A DNA stretch of 64,000 bases from Acidaminobacter hydrogenoformans DSM 2784 (GCF_900103005.1 NZ_FMWL01000006.1:62001-126000), one strand, 5' to 3'. Shown: positions 16,987 to 26,326, counted from the stretch's first letter. Notes: a model not told the origin generated them from the sequence alone. Translations and numbers: made by a program.

Positions 16987-17844
16987 TTATTCATCCAGCA
17001 TGAGCTTTTGTTTTGATTTCCTTAATTTCAATATTTCTTCACGCTCAATGGTTTGAATACTTTTATCCGGAACGGGCATGTCTTCAGGTAAAACAGCACC
17101 CATTTCAATAATTGCTTTGCGTATCTTCTCAGCTACCTCATAATGCGTATTATTTGCATCCACTGCTGATTTCACTTCATCACGCTTAAGCTTTTCCTCT
17201 GTCTGTGAGATTCTGAACAAATTTGCGATCAGCTCTGTACTCCCCATATAATCTAGAATTTTCTCGTTCTTCTTAAGGCCCTTTCTTTCATGCAGGTCAA
17301 AGACCGTCAATCCCCCATACAATCCCATATACCCGGAGTTTTGAAAAATCGCAAATTCTTCATCAGTAATTACACCCGCGTTATGAGCCGCTTCAGCCAA
17401 TAGTTGATTCCATTGTTTAATGTTTCCTCTAACCACCAATCTTTTATTGTTTTCGTCTAACTGGTTAAACGCATCTTGAACTTCCTGACGTCGGGTTTGA
17501 ATTGCAAAATAAGTTTGTCCAAGAGCAATTATCTCTTTTCTTGGATCTCCATTTTGAACGATTAGATAACAAGCATAACGCGTTAACTCGAAATCTTTTA
17601 CTTTTCTTTGTGTCGAACTTCCTATAACAACCATTTTGCTGACCTCAGCAAAATGGTCTTTTAAAACATATCCACTGTTTTGACAAGCAAGAATTGCTCG
17701 ATCAATTACTTTAAGAAAATTTCTCCATTGAACATATCCCAACACATCAGCCAACTCACGTGCGTTCCAGAATTCAATGCCATTATCCTTCACATGCCTT
17801 ATGCTTTCGAAAGTTTTATATTCCTCAGCATTTAGGTTTGACAC
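16987..17844 (-). CDS. dinD: DNA damage-inducible protein D (DinD), BRO-N domain
   Basis: 285 residues, GTG start with GGAGG eight bases upstream. The N-terminal BRO/KilA-N-like domain contains FWNARELADVLGYVQWRNFLKVI, and the middle has GDPRKEIIALGQTYFAIQTRRQE and NAGVITDEEFAIFQNSGYMGLYGG, sequences typical of DinD. In Escherichia coli DinD is SOS-induced and limits RecA filaments; the role here is inferred from the family. Single gene, own promoter with a LexA-box-like site about 200 bases upstream. Base composition is more AT-rich than the neighbours, so it may have been acquired. Confidence 0.88.
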   Translation of the reverse strand: MSNLNAEEYKTFESIRHVKDNGIEFWNARELADVLGYVQWRNFLKVIDRAILACQNSGYVLKDHFAEVSKMVVIGSSTQRKVKDFELTRYACYLIVQNGDPRKEIIALGQTYFAIQTRRQEVQDAFNQLDENNKRLVVRGNIKQWNQLLAEAAHNAGVITDEEFAIFQNSGYMGLYGGLTVFDLHERKGLKKNEKILDYMGSTELIANLFRISQTEEKLKRDEVKSAVDANNTHYEVAEKIRKAIIEMGAVLPEDMPVPDKSIQTIEREEILKLRKSKQKLMLDE

Positions 17845-18038
17845 ATTATGCGCCTCCTCGGTCTGATGATCTTACATTTATCTAACTTGAATTGATAAAT
17901 CGTCCTGAACAATAAAAAAAGATCAAATAATTCTAACGCAAGTACAGTCGATAATCCTCGTAATAGTATCATTATTTTTTTGGCCAACATCAATACGCTA
18001 CACATCTATGCGAATAACATCAGTATACCCAACAACAG

Positions 18039-18057
18039 ATTATAAAAACATATGTTC
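18039..18057 (-). promoter_or_regulatory. SOS-type promoter of dinD: LexA-box-like site against a TATAAT
   Basis: AAACATATGTTC (18046-18057) differs by one base from the Gram-positive LexA box GAACNNNNGTTC and directly precedes TATAAT (18039-18044, minus strand). This is the usual place for LexA repression. The -35 is poor and the leader to dinD is about 190 bases; no gene is seen in the rest of 17845-18180. Confidence 0.5.
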
Positions 18058-18180
18058 TGAACATCGACAATAAATTTACCTGATTTTTACTTAAATAGTG
18101 AGTAAGGCAGCCTTTCATTAAAAACTATTAGGCATTTCTTGTACAATCACTTTTAATCACCAACATAAGTTCCCACCCTC

Positions 18181-19428
18181 TCAATTTCCAGAAAACTCAA
18201 ACATCGAAGCCGCCAGGCTGTTGGGATTGTAGAGGATGATGACCAGGTCCGGCTGATAGTTTTTGGCGTATTCAGCAACAGAACCCTTATAAAGCCGCAC
18301 ATCCAGCGCCCGGATTTCATGCACCCCCAGGGAAAGAAATGAATATACCGGGAGGCCAAAAGAATCCTTGACCATCAGAATCCGGCCTTTCTCCTCAAGG
18401 TGGTTGGTCAAAATCAGCTCAGCATGGTCTCCGTGGTAGGCGGCGTAGCGGTTGGTGTCCACCGGTGCAAGGGGATCGAGGTAGTGATCGACGAGGACGG
18501 CCTCTTCAAAGCTGCCTTCCAGAATCACCGCCGGATCGACATCCTTTTCAGTGACGGTATAGTCCGTCTCAAACTTTGGCGTCACAACCGTAAAGCCGTC
18601 AAGACCGCTGTATAGCTTTCCCACCCGGCGTCCCATAGCGCCTAAAAAGAAGTCTTCGTACTTCTTGAAGTCATACCTTCCTGGATCAGTAAGCTCCGGG
18701 TCAATCTCAAAGCCGTAGTCGTCATTGAGATGCCCGGCAATCAACCCCGTGCTGTAAAGGGCAGCCTCAATGGTCCAGTGGTGATCCGTGTCATAGAACA
18801 GCTGGTTCTGGGGCATGCCGCTTGAAAAAAATTCCGGGCGCAGGTCGTAATAGTTTATGCCCGAAGCTTCAAGGCCAGAGAGGAAACGGTTGGCATTGTC
18901 ATTGGCATACTCCTTCACATGGGGCGGGAGCTGCTGCTCGTGCTCCGGCAGCTTAAAGGGCGCCTGGATGTACAGCAAGTCAAGCCCTAAGGCGTCCAGC
19001 TCTGTTTTCAGCTGCCGGATGCCCTCAAGGTCCGCCTCGACCTCAGCCCTGTTGACCGTGGAGGTAATTTGGCCATAGCTCGTTTTATAGATTGAGCCGT
19101 AGTTATAGTCGTAAACCACATCCTTGGCCATCAGCTTTTGGGTAAGGCCATGGAGCTCAATAAAATTCTCGCGGTAGCGGATCTTCTCATTCACGGTTTG
19201 CTCGACGCTGTCCACCGCCAGCTCCAGTCTGCGGGCAAGGGTTAGCCCTTCCCCGCCGGGCCCTCCGGCAGCAACCGCCGCCGCTGAGGCATTTTGATAA
19301 CGCAGCAGTGCCTCATCTTTCAAAGTGGTGAAGTCACTGACAAAAAACGCGAAGAAAACCGCGAGCAGAATCAGAAACCCTGCTGCGGTCAAGCGCTCTC
19401 TTGGGTGATGCTCAAGGTCAAACTTCAT
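18181..19428 (-). CDS. AlgJ/AlgX-like SGNH-type acetyltransferase (DHHW family)
   Basis: About 415 residues. One N-terminal membrane anchor (AAGFLILLAVFFAFFVSDF) and an extracytoplasmic domain with FYDTDHHWTIEAAL, the Asp-His pair typical of AlgJ/AlgX and DHHW proteins, and a later KDSFGLPVYSFLSLGV that matches the SGNH Ser-containing block. In alginate and related systems such proteins work with an MBOAT enzyme to O-acetylate an exported glycan. The MBOAT gene is immediately upstream. ATG at 19428 is chosen over the TTG at 19437 since the GAGG lies ten bases before the ATG. The glycan acetylated is unknown. Confidence 0.82.
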   Translation of the reverse strand: MKFDLEHHPRERLTAAGFLILLAVFFAFFVSDFTTLKDEALLRYQNASAAAVAAGGPGGEGLTLARRLELAVDSVEQTVNEKIRYRENFIELHGLTQKLMAKDVVYDYNYGSIYKTSYGQITSTVNRAEVEADLEGIRQLKTELDALGLDLLYIQAPFKLPEHEQQLPPHVKEYANDNANRFLSGLEASGINYYDLRPEFFSSGMPQNQLFYDTDHHWTIEAALYSTGLIAGHLNDDYGFEIDPELTDPGRYDFKKYEDFFLGAMGRRVGKLYSGLDGFTVVTPKFETDYTVTEKDVDPAVILEGSFEEAVLVDHYLDPLAPVDTNRYAAYHGDHAELILTNHLEEKGRILMVKDSFGLPVYSFLSLGVHEIRALDVRLYKGSVAEYAKNYQPDLVIILYNPNSLAASMFEFSGN

Positions 19429-19474
19429 ATCAGACAAGCCTCATTTCGAGAAAAACTTTATTGAAATAATTATT

Positions 19475-20938
19475 TTAAAAATTGAAGTAAATGAACGGAT
19501 TATATGCCCCTTTGACCAAATAGGCCATAGAGATGACGAATAGGGCGAGGAGCGTGATGGGGCCCCGGAGGTCGGCAGGGGACCATCGGCCTCCCAGACG
19601 GTCTTCGAAGCGGGCATCAAACCTGGCGGACAGCCACCTCGCAACGGGCATGGAGAACAGGACGCCAAAGAAGAAAAACACGGCGTTTTCCTTAAGGTCC
19701 ATGACAGCGGTAAGATTATAGGCAGGGGCATCAGAAAGGAACAGCATAATCTTGAGGTATTTAAACGCGTCCGCAATGCTTTCCGCCCGGAAGAGCACCC
19801 AGCCAAATAAGACCATCAGCAGGGTGTAGCTGCGGGTGAGTATGGAGACCAGCAGACTTCGGTCCGCCAGCGGGATGACGCGCTTTTCGAAGCTGAAGAG
19901 CTTTTCTACCGCGATCAAGACAAAGTAGAGGAGCCCCCAGCTGATGAAGGTCCAGTTGGCGCCGTGCCAGAGGCCTGTCAGACCCCAGACAATAAACAGG
20001 TTGATCAGGAGTCTTCTCCTCGAACCTACGCGGCGACCACCGAGAGGGATATAGACGTATTCCCGGAACCAGCTGCCCAGGGAAATGTGCCAGCGCCGCC
20101 AGAATTCCGAAATGGAGCGGGAGATGTAGGGATAGCTGAAGTTTTCAGGGAAATGAAAGCCAAACATTTTTCCAAGGCCTATGGCCATGTCCGAATAGCC
20201 GGAGAAATCAAAGTAGATCTGGAAAGCATAGGCCAGGATTCCCATCCAGGCATAGGCCGCTGAAAGGCCGTCCCAGCGCAACATATTAAAGGCATTATCC
20301 GCCAGCAGCGCGAAGTTGTTGGCCAGCAGAATTTTTTTCGACAGGCCGTAAAGAAAGCGGGTCACGCCATGGGAAAAGTCCGCGAAGCTCTCCCGCCTGC
20401 CCATAATTTGCTCTGCCACAGTTTCGTAGCGGATAATGGGTCCGGCGATCAGCTGCGGGAAAAAGACTATGTATAGGCCTACGTTGAGGGGATTTCTCTG
20501 AACTTTGCCGCGCTCATAATAGATGTCCAACACGTAGGAAATGGCTTGAAACGTAAAAAAAGAGATTCCTATGGGCAGGGCAATCCGAGCCACCTCAATA
20601 GACAGACCAAAAAGCCGGTTCAAGTTATCTAAGGTAAACATCAGATATTTGAAAATGAAAATGATGGTCAAATTGAAGAGCAGCATGGCGGAAATGACCC
20701 AGCGGGACCGAATCCGGTCAGCACGAACGCGGTCCATGAGCAGACCAAACGCCCAGTTGGCGCCTATGGACAGCAATAGCACCAGCACAAACCAAGGCTC
20801 CCCCCAGGCGTAGAAGCCCAGACTCGCCAATAAAAGAAAAATATTCTGGGCTTGGCGGTGCTTTCTGAGGGCAAGATAATACACCGCCAAAACAGCGGGG
20901 AGAAACAGGAAAAGGAATACTAAAGATGAGAACAGCAC
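19475..20938 (-). CDS. MBOAT O-acyltransferase (AlgI/DltB family)
   Basis: 487 residues, about 10-12 membrane spans. Family markers are YDFSGYSDMAIGLG (here FQIYFDFSGYSDMAIGLGKM), the invariant catalytic His in GLTGLWHGANWTF, and the N-terminal FLFLPAVLAVYYLAL. MBOAT proteins move acetyl groups across the membrane for glycan O-acetylation; together with the next gene this makes a two-protein AlgI/AlgJ-like module. First gene of its operon, downstream of a promoter with an operator palindrome. Confidence 0.92.
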   Translation of the reverse strand: MLFSSLVFLFLFLPAVLAVYYLALRKHRQAQNIFLLLASLGFYAWGEPWFVLVLLLSIGANWAFGLLMDRVRADRIRSRWVISAMLLFNLTIIFIFKYLMFTLDNLNRLFGLSIEVARIALPIGISFFTFQAISYVLDIYYERGKVQRNPLNVGLYIVFFPQLIAGPIIRYETVAEQIMGRRESFADFSHGVTRFLYGLSKKILLANNFALLADNAFNMLRWDGLSAAYAWMGILAYAFQIYFDFSGYSDMAIGLGKMFGFHFPENFSYPYISRSISEFWRRWHISLGSWFREYVYIPLGGRRVGSRRRLLINLFIVWGLTGLWHGANWTFISWGLLYFVLIAVEKLFSFEKRVIPLADRSLLVSILTRSYTLLMVLFGWVLFRAESIADAFKYLKIMLFLSDAPAYNLTAVMDLKENAVFFFFGVLFSMPVARWLSARFDARFEDRLGGRWSPADLRGPITLLALFVISMAYLVKGAYNPFIYFNF

Positions 20939-21019
20939 TGGGCTTGACTCCCTTCGAAAAAGACTTGATCTGGATCAGCTGCAGGTGTCCACCAAGATCC
21001 CAAACCTGCCTAATCCATC

Positions 21020-21039
21020 AATTTGACATATGTCAAATT
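21020..21039. promoter_or_regulatory. 20-bp perfect palindromic operator
   Basis: AATTTGACATATGTCAAATT is a perfect palindrome lying just downstream of the predicted start of the MBOAT operon, where a repressor would block transcription. The regulator is not in the window or not identified. Confidence 0.65.
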
Positions 21040-21044
21040 ACCAC

Positions 21045-21080
21045 TTTGACCATTATATCTCAGCACAAGTTTCATGTCTA
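21045..21080 (-). promoter_or_regulatory. Sigma-A promoter of the O-acetylation operon
   Basis: Minus strand: TAGACA (21075-21080), 17-base spacer, TATAAT (21052-21057). Confidence 0.7.
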
Positions 21081-21085
21081 TTCTG

Positions 21086-21127
21086 AAAAAATTCCTGGCG
21101 GATCGTGCTGCTCCGCCAGGAATTTTT
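21086..21127 (-). terminator. Strong terminator after the DUF2680-like gene
   Basis: AAAAATTCCTGGCGGA pairs with TCCGCCAGGAATTTTT; runs of T on both strands make it a possible two-way terminator. It lies 65 bases past the stop of the gene at 21192. Confidence 0.88.
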
Positions 21128-21191
21128 GAAGTTAGTTCTTATTAACAAGGGAGGGGATTCACTTAAACACTGAGCCTTAAGCCGTTATTGA

Positions 21192-21794
21192 CTACTGCGC
21201 TGGAACTGCGTTAGCGCCCATACCGAAACCATTTACACCCATGCCTTGGCCTGCGCCTTGAGTGTTACCACGCATCATGCCTCTGCCACCGGTGCTGCCT
21301 TCAGCTGAAATGCCATTTCTCAAGCCTTGTCCAGCTTCGTTTTCAGGGTTGCCATTAGAAAGACCATTTTGCTTGGCAAGACCTTGTCCGCCAGCGGCCT
21401 GACCATTGCCAAGTCCAAAGCGTTCGCCGTTATTGAGCTCAGCGCGCATAGCGTGAGTTTGAGTGCCGTCACAGTCATAGTTTTGCATGAAGTCAATCAT
21501 AGCCTTTGCGCGTTCCTGGGTGAGTTTGCCGTCTGCTGCCAGCTGCTCAATTCTCAGAGCTCTGTTCGCTTTGACTGCCTCGACGAACTGGTCGAAAACG
21601 CCTTTTTCCTGTGCTTGTTCGCTGAGTGTGCTGCCTGCCTTGACGCCGTCTACAATGGCTTCTTCTGAAAGACCGCTGAGCTCGGACAGGATTTCAACGC
21701 TTCCTTTTACGGTAGGTGTCTCATCTGCGAAGACCACAACAGAACCGAGGGCGAGTACGAGAATCAGAGAAAGGGACAATAACATTTTTTTCAT
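21192..21794 (-). CDS. Secreted small protein, DUF2680-like, Gly/Asn-rich tail
   Basis: 200 residues. A clear signal peptide (MKKMLLSLSLILVLALGSVVVFA) is followed by a helical domain (SVEILSELSGLSEEAIVDGVKAGSTLSEQAQEKG and LAADGKLTQERAKAMIDFM) that resembles secreted DUF2680 proteins of Clostridia, then from about residue 120 a low-complexity Gly/Asn/Gln/Met-rich tail ending in GANAVPAQ. Single-gene unit with AGGAGG and a strong terminator. Function unknown; secreted or cell-wall location is inferred from the signal peptide. Confidence 0.75.
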   Translation of the reverse strand: MKKMLLSLSLILVLALGSVVVFADETPTVKGSVEILSELSGLSEEAIVDGVKAGSTLSEQAQEKGVFDQFVEAVKANRALRIEQLAADGKLTQERAKAMIDFMQNYDCDGTQTHAMRAELNNGERFGLGNGQAAGGQGLAKQNGLSNGNPENEAGQGLRNGISAEGSTGGRGMMRGNTQGAGQGMGVNGFGMGANAVPAQ

Positions 21795-21905
21795 TTTAAA
21801 TTCCTCCTAAGGGATGTATTTGGCCATTTCACTTCAGCCATGTTGTTTCTATGGCTTTACTATACAGGAGGAATTTGAAGGGATTATGAAGTTGGTCTAC
21901 TTATT

Positions 21906-22679
21906 TCAAAACTTAAACACAAGCTGATCCACATCATGGACACCGTCCACCGTGACATCCTCCAGCTTGCATGGCGCCCCAAGGACGCCGGAGATCGCCG
22001 TCTCCAGCTCATGGCTGGACTCCAGATAGAAGACACGGCGGTTATATTCCACAAGCTTGATGTTCTGACGGTTGTTCAGAATGGTCTTCTCAAGGGCGGT
22101 CAGCGTTCCCCGGGCGGTAATCTCAATCCTGTCGCCGTGGATAAAGGCCTGCAGATCCCTTGGTCCCTTGCCGCTTCGCTCCTTGATGAGCGCGGAAATC
22201 TCGCCCCGCAGGGCCTTCTCCAGCGCCTGCTTCTGCTCAGGGTCCACCAGCTGATGGGCAATCAGCGTCGTGCGCACCGAGGACTTCAGCACCTGCTCCG
22301 CCAGCGCTTCCAGCTGGGTCACCAGCACTGCCGTATCCACGGGCTTCACGTGATATTTGACAATCCCCAGGTCCACCGCTTCCAGGATGGTGTCAGAGTC
22401 AGAAAGTGCGCTAAGAATGATCACTGGCGTCCTGTAGCCCTTCTCCCGCAGCGCCCGCACCATATCCAGGCCCGTCATGCCCGGCATCCGTAGGTCCGTC
22501 AGGATGATGTCCGTCGGCTGCTCTTCAAAGCGCTTCAGGCCATCCTGACCATTTTCGCCGGTAATCAGCTTCCCCACGCGGCGCTTCAGAAATTTGGAAA
22601 ACTCCTCTCGGGTATCTGCTTCGTCCTCCACATAGAGAAGACGAATATGAGAAAGTAGTGTTGAAGCTGGCTGCGTCAT
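21906..22679 (-). CDS. Response regulator: receiver domain fused to DUF2294
   Basis: 257 residues. Residues 10-130 are a CheY-like receiver with the acidic pair in YVEDE, phospho-acceptor Asp62 (IILTDLRMPG), Ser in SALSD and Lys in HVKPVD. The C-terminal part (about 150-257: SALIKERSGKGPRDLQAFIHGDRI, VEYNRRVFYLE, GAPCKLEDVTVD) matches the DUF2294 family, which is not a known DNA-binding fold. The output may be a protein or ligand interaction. The stop of the upstream kinase gene is 14 bases before its start, so the two form one unit. Confidence 0.82.
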   Translation of the reverse strand: MTQPASTLLSHIRLLYVEDEADTREEFSKFLKRRVGKLITGENGQDGLKRFEEQPTDIILTDLRMPGMTGLDMVRALREKGYRTPVIILSALSDSDTILEAVDLGIVKYHVKPVDTAVLVTQLEALAEQVLKSSVRTTLIAHQLVDPEQKQALEKALRGEISALIKERSGKGPRDLQAFIHGDRIEITARGTLTALEKTILNNRQNIKLVEYNRRVFYLESSHELETAISGVLGAPCKLEDVTVDGVHDVDQLVFKF

Positions 22680-22693
22680 TGGACCTCACTCCT

Positions 22694-25360
22694 TTATCGC
22701 ATGAAATAGTTCTGTGCCAATGGTCGGCTGCCACCAAGCTCTTTTAACTTGGCATCCTCTTCTGTCCCCGCGCCGGTTGGGGCAGACCTTTGATCCCCGG
22801 ACACCATGGCTTTAACCGGAATCCGGATGGCAAAGCTTGCGCCGCCGGCCTGGCTATCAAGCAAAACCAGCTGACCGCCAAACTGATTCTCAATAATGGA
22901 TTTCGCAATGTACAGCCCAAGGCCTGTACCCTTGCCCCCTGTTTTGGTGGTGAAATAGACGTTGAAAACGTCTTCCCTGATTGACTCCGGTACGCCAGGC
23001 CCGGAGTCCCGCACCACGATTTCACAGCAGGCATCCGCCTCCTGGAGAACGGGCGCTTCCAAAAGCGGGGTACTGCCTTCTTCCAAGCAGCTGCAGTCCT
23101 CAGGCGCGTTCAGTTCAATGTCAATAAAGCGCCGGTCCATTGGGACCCCCGCCATGGACATGGCATCAATGGCATTGGTGACTAAATTGAACAGCACCTG
23201 GGAGAAGCCTTGCCTGGAGCCCGAAAGCCTGAAAGCGGCATTAGGATGAATAGCCGCTTTCACCTTATTAAAGCGGAGGTTTTCTTCCAGGAGATCCAGT
23301 ACGGTTTCTATTTCCTCCAGAGGTGAGAAAACAACCGGGGTACTGTCCGGCTTCAGGAAATCTCTGAAGTCGTCTATAGTTTCGGACATCTTTTTAATAA
23401 GTCTTTTTGATTTTTCTATGGATTTGGTGAACTCATCCGGCTGGAGGTCGCCATACTGGTAGCCATCCTCCAGATTGCTGAGGATCAGCGCCAGGTTATT
23501 AAGCGGCTGGCGCCACTGGTGGGCAATGTTGGCCACCATCTCGCCGGTTGCCGCGAGCCTGCCCTGATGGGCAATAAGGGCTTCCTTCTGACGGTTTTCG
23601 TCCAGCTCCTTTTTAAACAGCCGCTCCAGCTCAAGGTTGATCTGCTCAAGCTTCTGACTCAGGCGGTCTCTGCCGGTAGCGTCCAGGGCAACCGCGTTCA
23701 GTGGTCTTAGGGCCTCCGGTCCAATTTCCGCGGCAATGTCGTCGACAATAGCCCTGAAGCGGGCCTCGCTGCGGCGGACGGCCTCTTCCTCGAGAAAGTC
23801 CCGTGTGATGTCCTCAATCATGGCCAGGTTGACCATGTCATCCGTCTCCGGGTCCTTGATCCGGGTCATGAAAACCCGGGCGTAGAGCAGGCCCCCATCT
23901 TTTCGGATATAGGTCCGTTCGAACTCAATCTCTTCCTGCCGTCCTTCCAGAAGGGCGGCGAGCTCTGCCTTCCCTTGATCTCTCGAGCTTGGTGCAATCA
24001 GGTCGAGAATGTTCATGCCAATCAGTTCTTCAAGGGGATAACCGAGCTGCCGGGCCCAGGTGCCGTTGGCCTGGAGGATGATCCCATTTTCGTCTGCCAT
24101 GGTGATGGCGAGGACCGCATTGTCAAAGATGGATTGATGACGGGCGTAGGAGCGGGACAGGGTCGCTTCTGCCTTCATGCGCTCCTGGATTTCATCATTG
24201 AGCTCGCGGTTTCGCACGAATAAAAACAGCACAAACAGGACGACCAACAAAATGACAAAGCTGACAATCTGCCCTTGGCGCTTTTCAGCGGCTTCAATCC
24301 GCTTCGCCTCCTGTATGGCATCATAGTCAAACAGGATGCTCTCAATGGGATAAGTCTCTGCCATGAACCCCAGCTCTTTAAGCGTCTGCTGCATGTGATC
24401 CCAGCGCAGGGGGTTGAGGTTGCCTACGGCGACCACCGGATACAGCATCAGCTCCTGAACGACGCTGGCCTGAAAACGGTTGTAGCCGGTATGCTCCTGG
24501 AGGCTCATGTCTACTCGCGGGAGCTCGCTGCTTATGGCAATGGAGGTTTCTACAGGAAACTGAAGGGCGTACTCCCAGCCCTTGATGGTGGCGCTTCGGA
24601 AGCGTTCCACCAGCTCCGGATTTTCCGTTGCAAGTCTTGCGGAAGTAAACAGGGAATCCCCGTAAAAATCAATGCCGTAGTCAATAGGCCGGATCACACG
24701 GACGCCTACGCCTTCCTTTGCAGCATAGTAGCCCATGGTACCGAGATAGCTGGGAATCACATCAAAGCGTCCGGTCAAAAGGTCCTGGAAGGCTATACTC
24801 ATAGACGCGTCACTGAGCTGGTCGTCATTTGGCATAATGCCACGGGAGACCAGCATGGCCTGGAGCTCAATGTCCAGGGTGTCATCCCGGCGCCTTGCGA
24901 CATTCAAAGTGTTGAAATCTGATAGATCCTCAAAAGGCATCTCCTCGAGCATATAAAACTCTGTGGGACTCTTCTGGAAAAAGGAGGCGACAATTTTCAG
25001 CTGGCTGGCCCCCATGTCCAGGAGGATGTCCGAGGTGCCTATGCCAAAGTCCGCGCGGCCATCTTTGACTTCCTCGGTGGGACGGAGCACCTGCCGGTTC
25101 TCATCAAAGCCATGGCGGATTTCGACCTCGAGGCCTGCCGCCTCATAATACCCTTGCCAGAGGGCCTGGTAGTAGCCGGAGAACTGGAACTGGGGATCCC
25201 AACGGAGCTGGAGGACGACCTTGTCCAGTTCAGCGCTATGGTCTGCAAAGGTGGGCTGAAGGGGCAGGCAGGCGGCGCTCAGCAGGATTAGGAGGAGGAG
25301 GAGGCGCTCCAAGACCATCGGCAAAGCACTGGTGTTCTGGGCTTTTTGGTGTCTGAACAT
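22694..25360 (-). CDS. Sensor histidine kinase with NMT1/THI5-like substrate-binding sensor and PAS domain
   Basis: About 888 residues. After a signal anchor comes an extracytoplasmic domain of the NMT1/THI5 ABC-transporter binding-protein type (LQLRWDPQFQFSGYYQALWQ with GTSDILLDMG and PTEFYMLEEM), then a membrane span (IVSFVILLVVLFVLFLFV), a PAS domain (AVLAITMADENGIILQANG), and a kinase core with phospho-His in VANIAHQWRQPLNNLALIL, N-box LVTNAIDAM, and G-boxes DSGPGVPESI and GKGTGLGLYIAKSI. Fusing a periplasmic-type ligand binder to a kinase suggests sensing of a small nutrient such as a pyrimidine, sulfonate or nitrogen compound. ATG at 25360 is chosen (GGAGG ten bases upstream). Confidence 0.88.
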   Translation of the reverse strand: MFRHQKAQNTSALPMVLERLLLLLILLSAACLPLQPTFADHSAELDKVVLQLRWDPQFQFSGYYQALWQGYYEAAGLEVEIRHGFDENRQVLRPTEEVKDGRADFGIGTSDILLDMGASQLKIVASFFQKSPTEFYMLEEMPFEDLSDFNTLNVARRRDDTLDIELQAMLVSRGIMPNDDQLSDASMSIAFQDLLTGRFDVIPSYLGTMGYYAAKEGVGVRVIRPIDYGIDFYGDSLFTSARLATENPELVERFRSATIKGWEYALQFPVETSIAISSELPRVDMSLQEHTGYNRFQASVVQELMLYPVVAVGNLNPLRWDHMQQTLKELGFMAETYPIESILFDYDAIQEAKRIEAAEKRQGQIVSFVILLVVLFVLFLFVRNRELNDEIQERMKAEATLSRSYARHQSIFDNAVLAITMADENGIILQANGTWARQLGYPLEELIGMNILDLIAPSSRDQGKAELAALLEGRQEEIEFERTYIRKDGGLLYARVFMTRIKDPETDDMVNLAMIEDITRDFLEEEAVRRSEARFRAIVDDIAAEIGPEALRPLNAVALDATGRDRLSQKLEQINLELERLFKKELDENRQKEALIAHQGRLAATGEMVANIAHQWRQPLNNLALILSNLEDGYQYGDLQPDEFTKSIEKSKRLIKKMSETIDDFRDFLKPDSTPVVFSPLEEIETVLDLLEENLRFNKVKAAIHPNAAFRLSGSRQGFSQVLFNLVTNAIDAMSMAGVPMDRRFIDIELNAPEDCSCLEEGSTPLLEAPVLQEADACCEIVVRDSGPGVPESIREDVFNVYFTTKTGGKGTGLGLYIAKSIIENQFGGQLVLLDSQAGGASFAIRIPVKAMVSGDQRSAPTGAGTEEDAKLKELGGSRPLAQNYFMR

Positions 25361-25514
25361 TTTGGGCCTTCCTCCTTTCGTCAAGTTTAGGCGGGGTGCG
25401 CCGTTTGCTTAATCAATCCTCTGAGCTTATTATAGCGGAAATTGAAGGACTACTCAAAAAAATGTGGTGGCTTGCGTAAAAGAAGCGGCGTGGGCTCAGA
25501 CGCCTCATTTTGCG

Positions 25515-25541
25515 CATAAAAAAAAGCCTGTGCAGGCTTGA
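25515..25541 (-). terminator. Terminator after the small membrane protein
   Basis: AAGCCTG/CAGGCTT stem (25524-25539) followed on the minus strand by eight T residues; 75 bases past the stop at 25615. Confidence 0.85.
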
Positions 25542-25614
25542 AATTGCCTATTCATTTTTGACAGAGCCTCTCCCACCCCTCATTAAACGGTTTGCTGCGG
25601 TGGACAGGGATGGA

Positions 25615-26061
25615 CTATAACACAAGTCCAAAAAATGCCACACCAAGGGCAAGGCTCAGATTGACCAAAGCCAAGATGCCAAAGGACACAATGAGCAGAC
25701 ATTCTTCGAGTCCCCTGAGATGGGAGATTCTGTCTCTGAGCAGAGGGCGTCTCTGTGAGCTCATAACCGGTACAGCTTCCTCTTCCTCATACTGTCCATT
25801 CTTATCGAGATCTATGACCAGAACAGGCTTATATCCTGCAGGCAAGGCACGGCTACTGACCTTCTCCTCCGTCTCGCGGGAGCGCTTAACCTCATGGGTC
25901 AGTTCCCACAGGGAGAGCGCAGCAAAGACTGCGGTCCAGGCACCAAAAAACAGGGTGGTGGGCTCAAATTCAAAATAGGTGAAGGCTTCTATAGCCACTG
26001 CGGAAAGGATGGACATGTATAATGACAACCCTCGGGCAGGACGTTGGGACTTTTGTTTCAC
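25615..26061 (-). CDS. Small integral membrane protein of unknown function
   Basis: 148 residues, GTG start after GAGGTGATC. Two N-terminal hydrophobic segments (LYMSILSAVAIEAFTYF, TTLFFGAWTAVFAALSLWEL), a charged middle (KRSRETEEKV; PVLVIDLDKNGQYEEEEAV, a possible metal-binding acidic loop) and a C-terminal hydrophobic segment (CLLIVSFGILALVNLSLALG). I do not recognise the family. It is transcribed alone between the sensor kinase and kamE. Confidence 0.65.
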   Translation of the reverse strand: MKQKSQRPARGLSLYMSILSAVAIEAFTYFEFEPTTLFFGAWTAVFAALSLWELTHEVKRSRETEEKVSSRALPAGYKPVLVIDLDKNGQYEEEEAVPVMSSQRRPLLRDRISHLRGLEECLLIVSFGILALVNLSLALGVAFFGLVL

Positions 26062-26326
26062 GGCGGATCACCTCGTTTGGTTTATGCTTTGGTAAGACTA
26101 TAATACTTGCTGGAGTGTAAGAGTGCTGAGGTTATTCGTTTTTTGAGTCCTTTGGTACTGGTGAGTCAGTTTTGACGCCGTCCTCTTGGGCAGGGGGTTA
26201 AGGGTGTATGCTTATACAAAGTCCTTTATTTTAATATGATACCGTACTTGCCAGAGTTTGGAAAGTCACAATTTTGCATAAATACTGGGATTTTGACTAA
26301 ATTTTTTTTGCAAATAGGACTACCGC

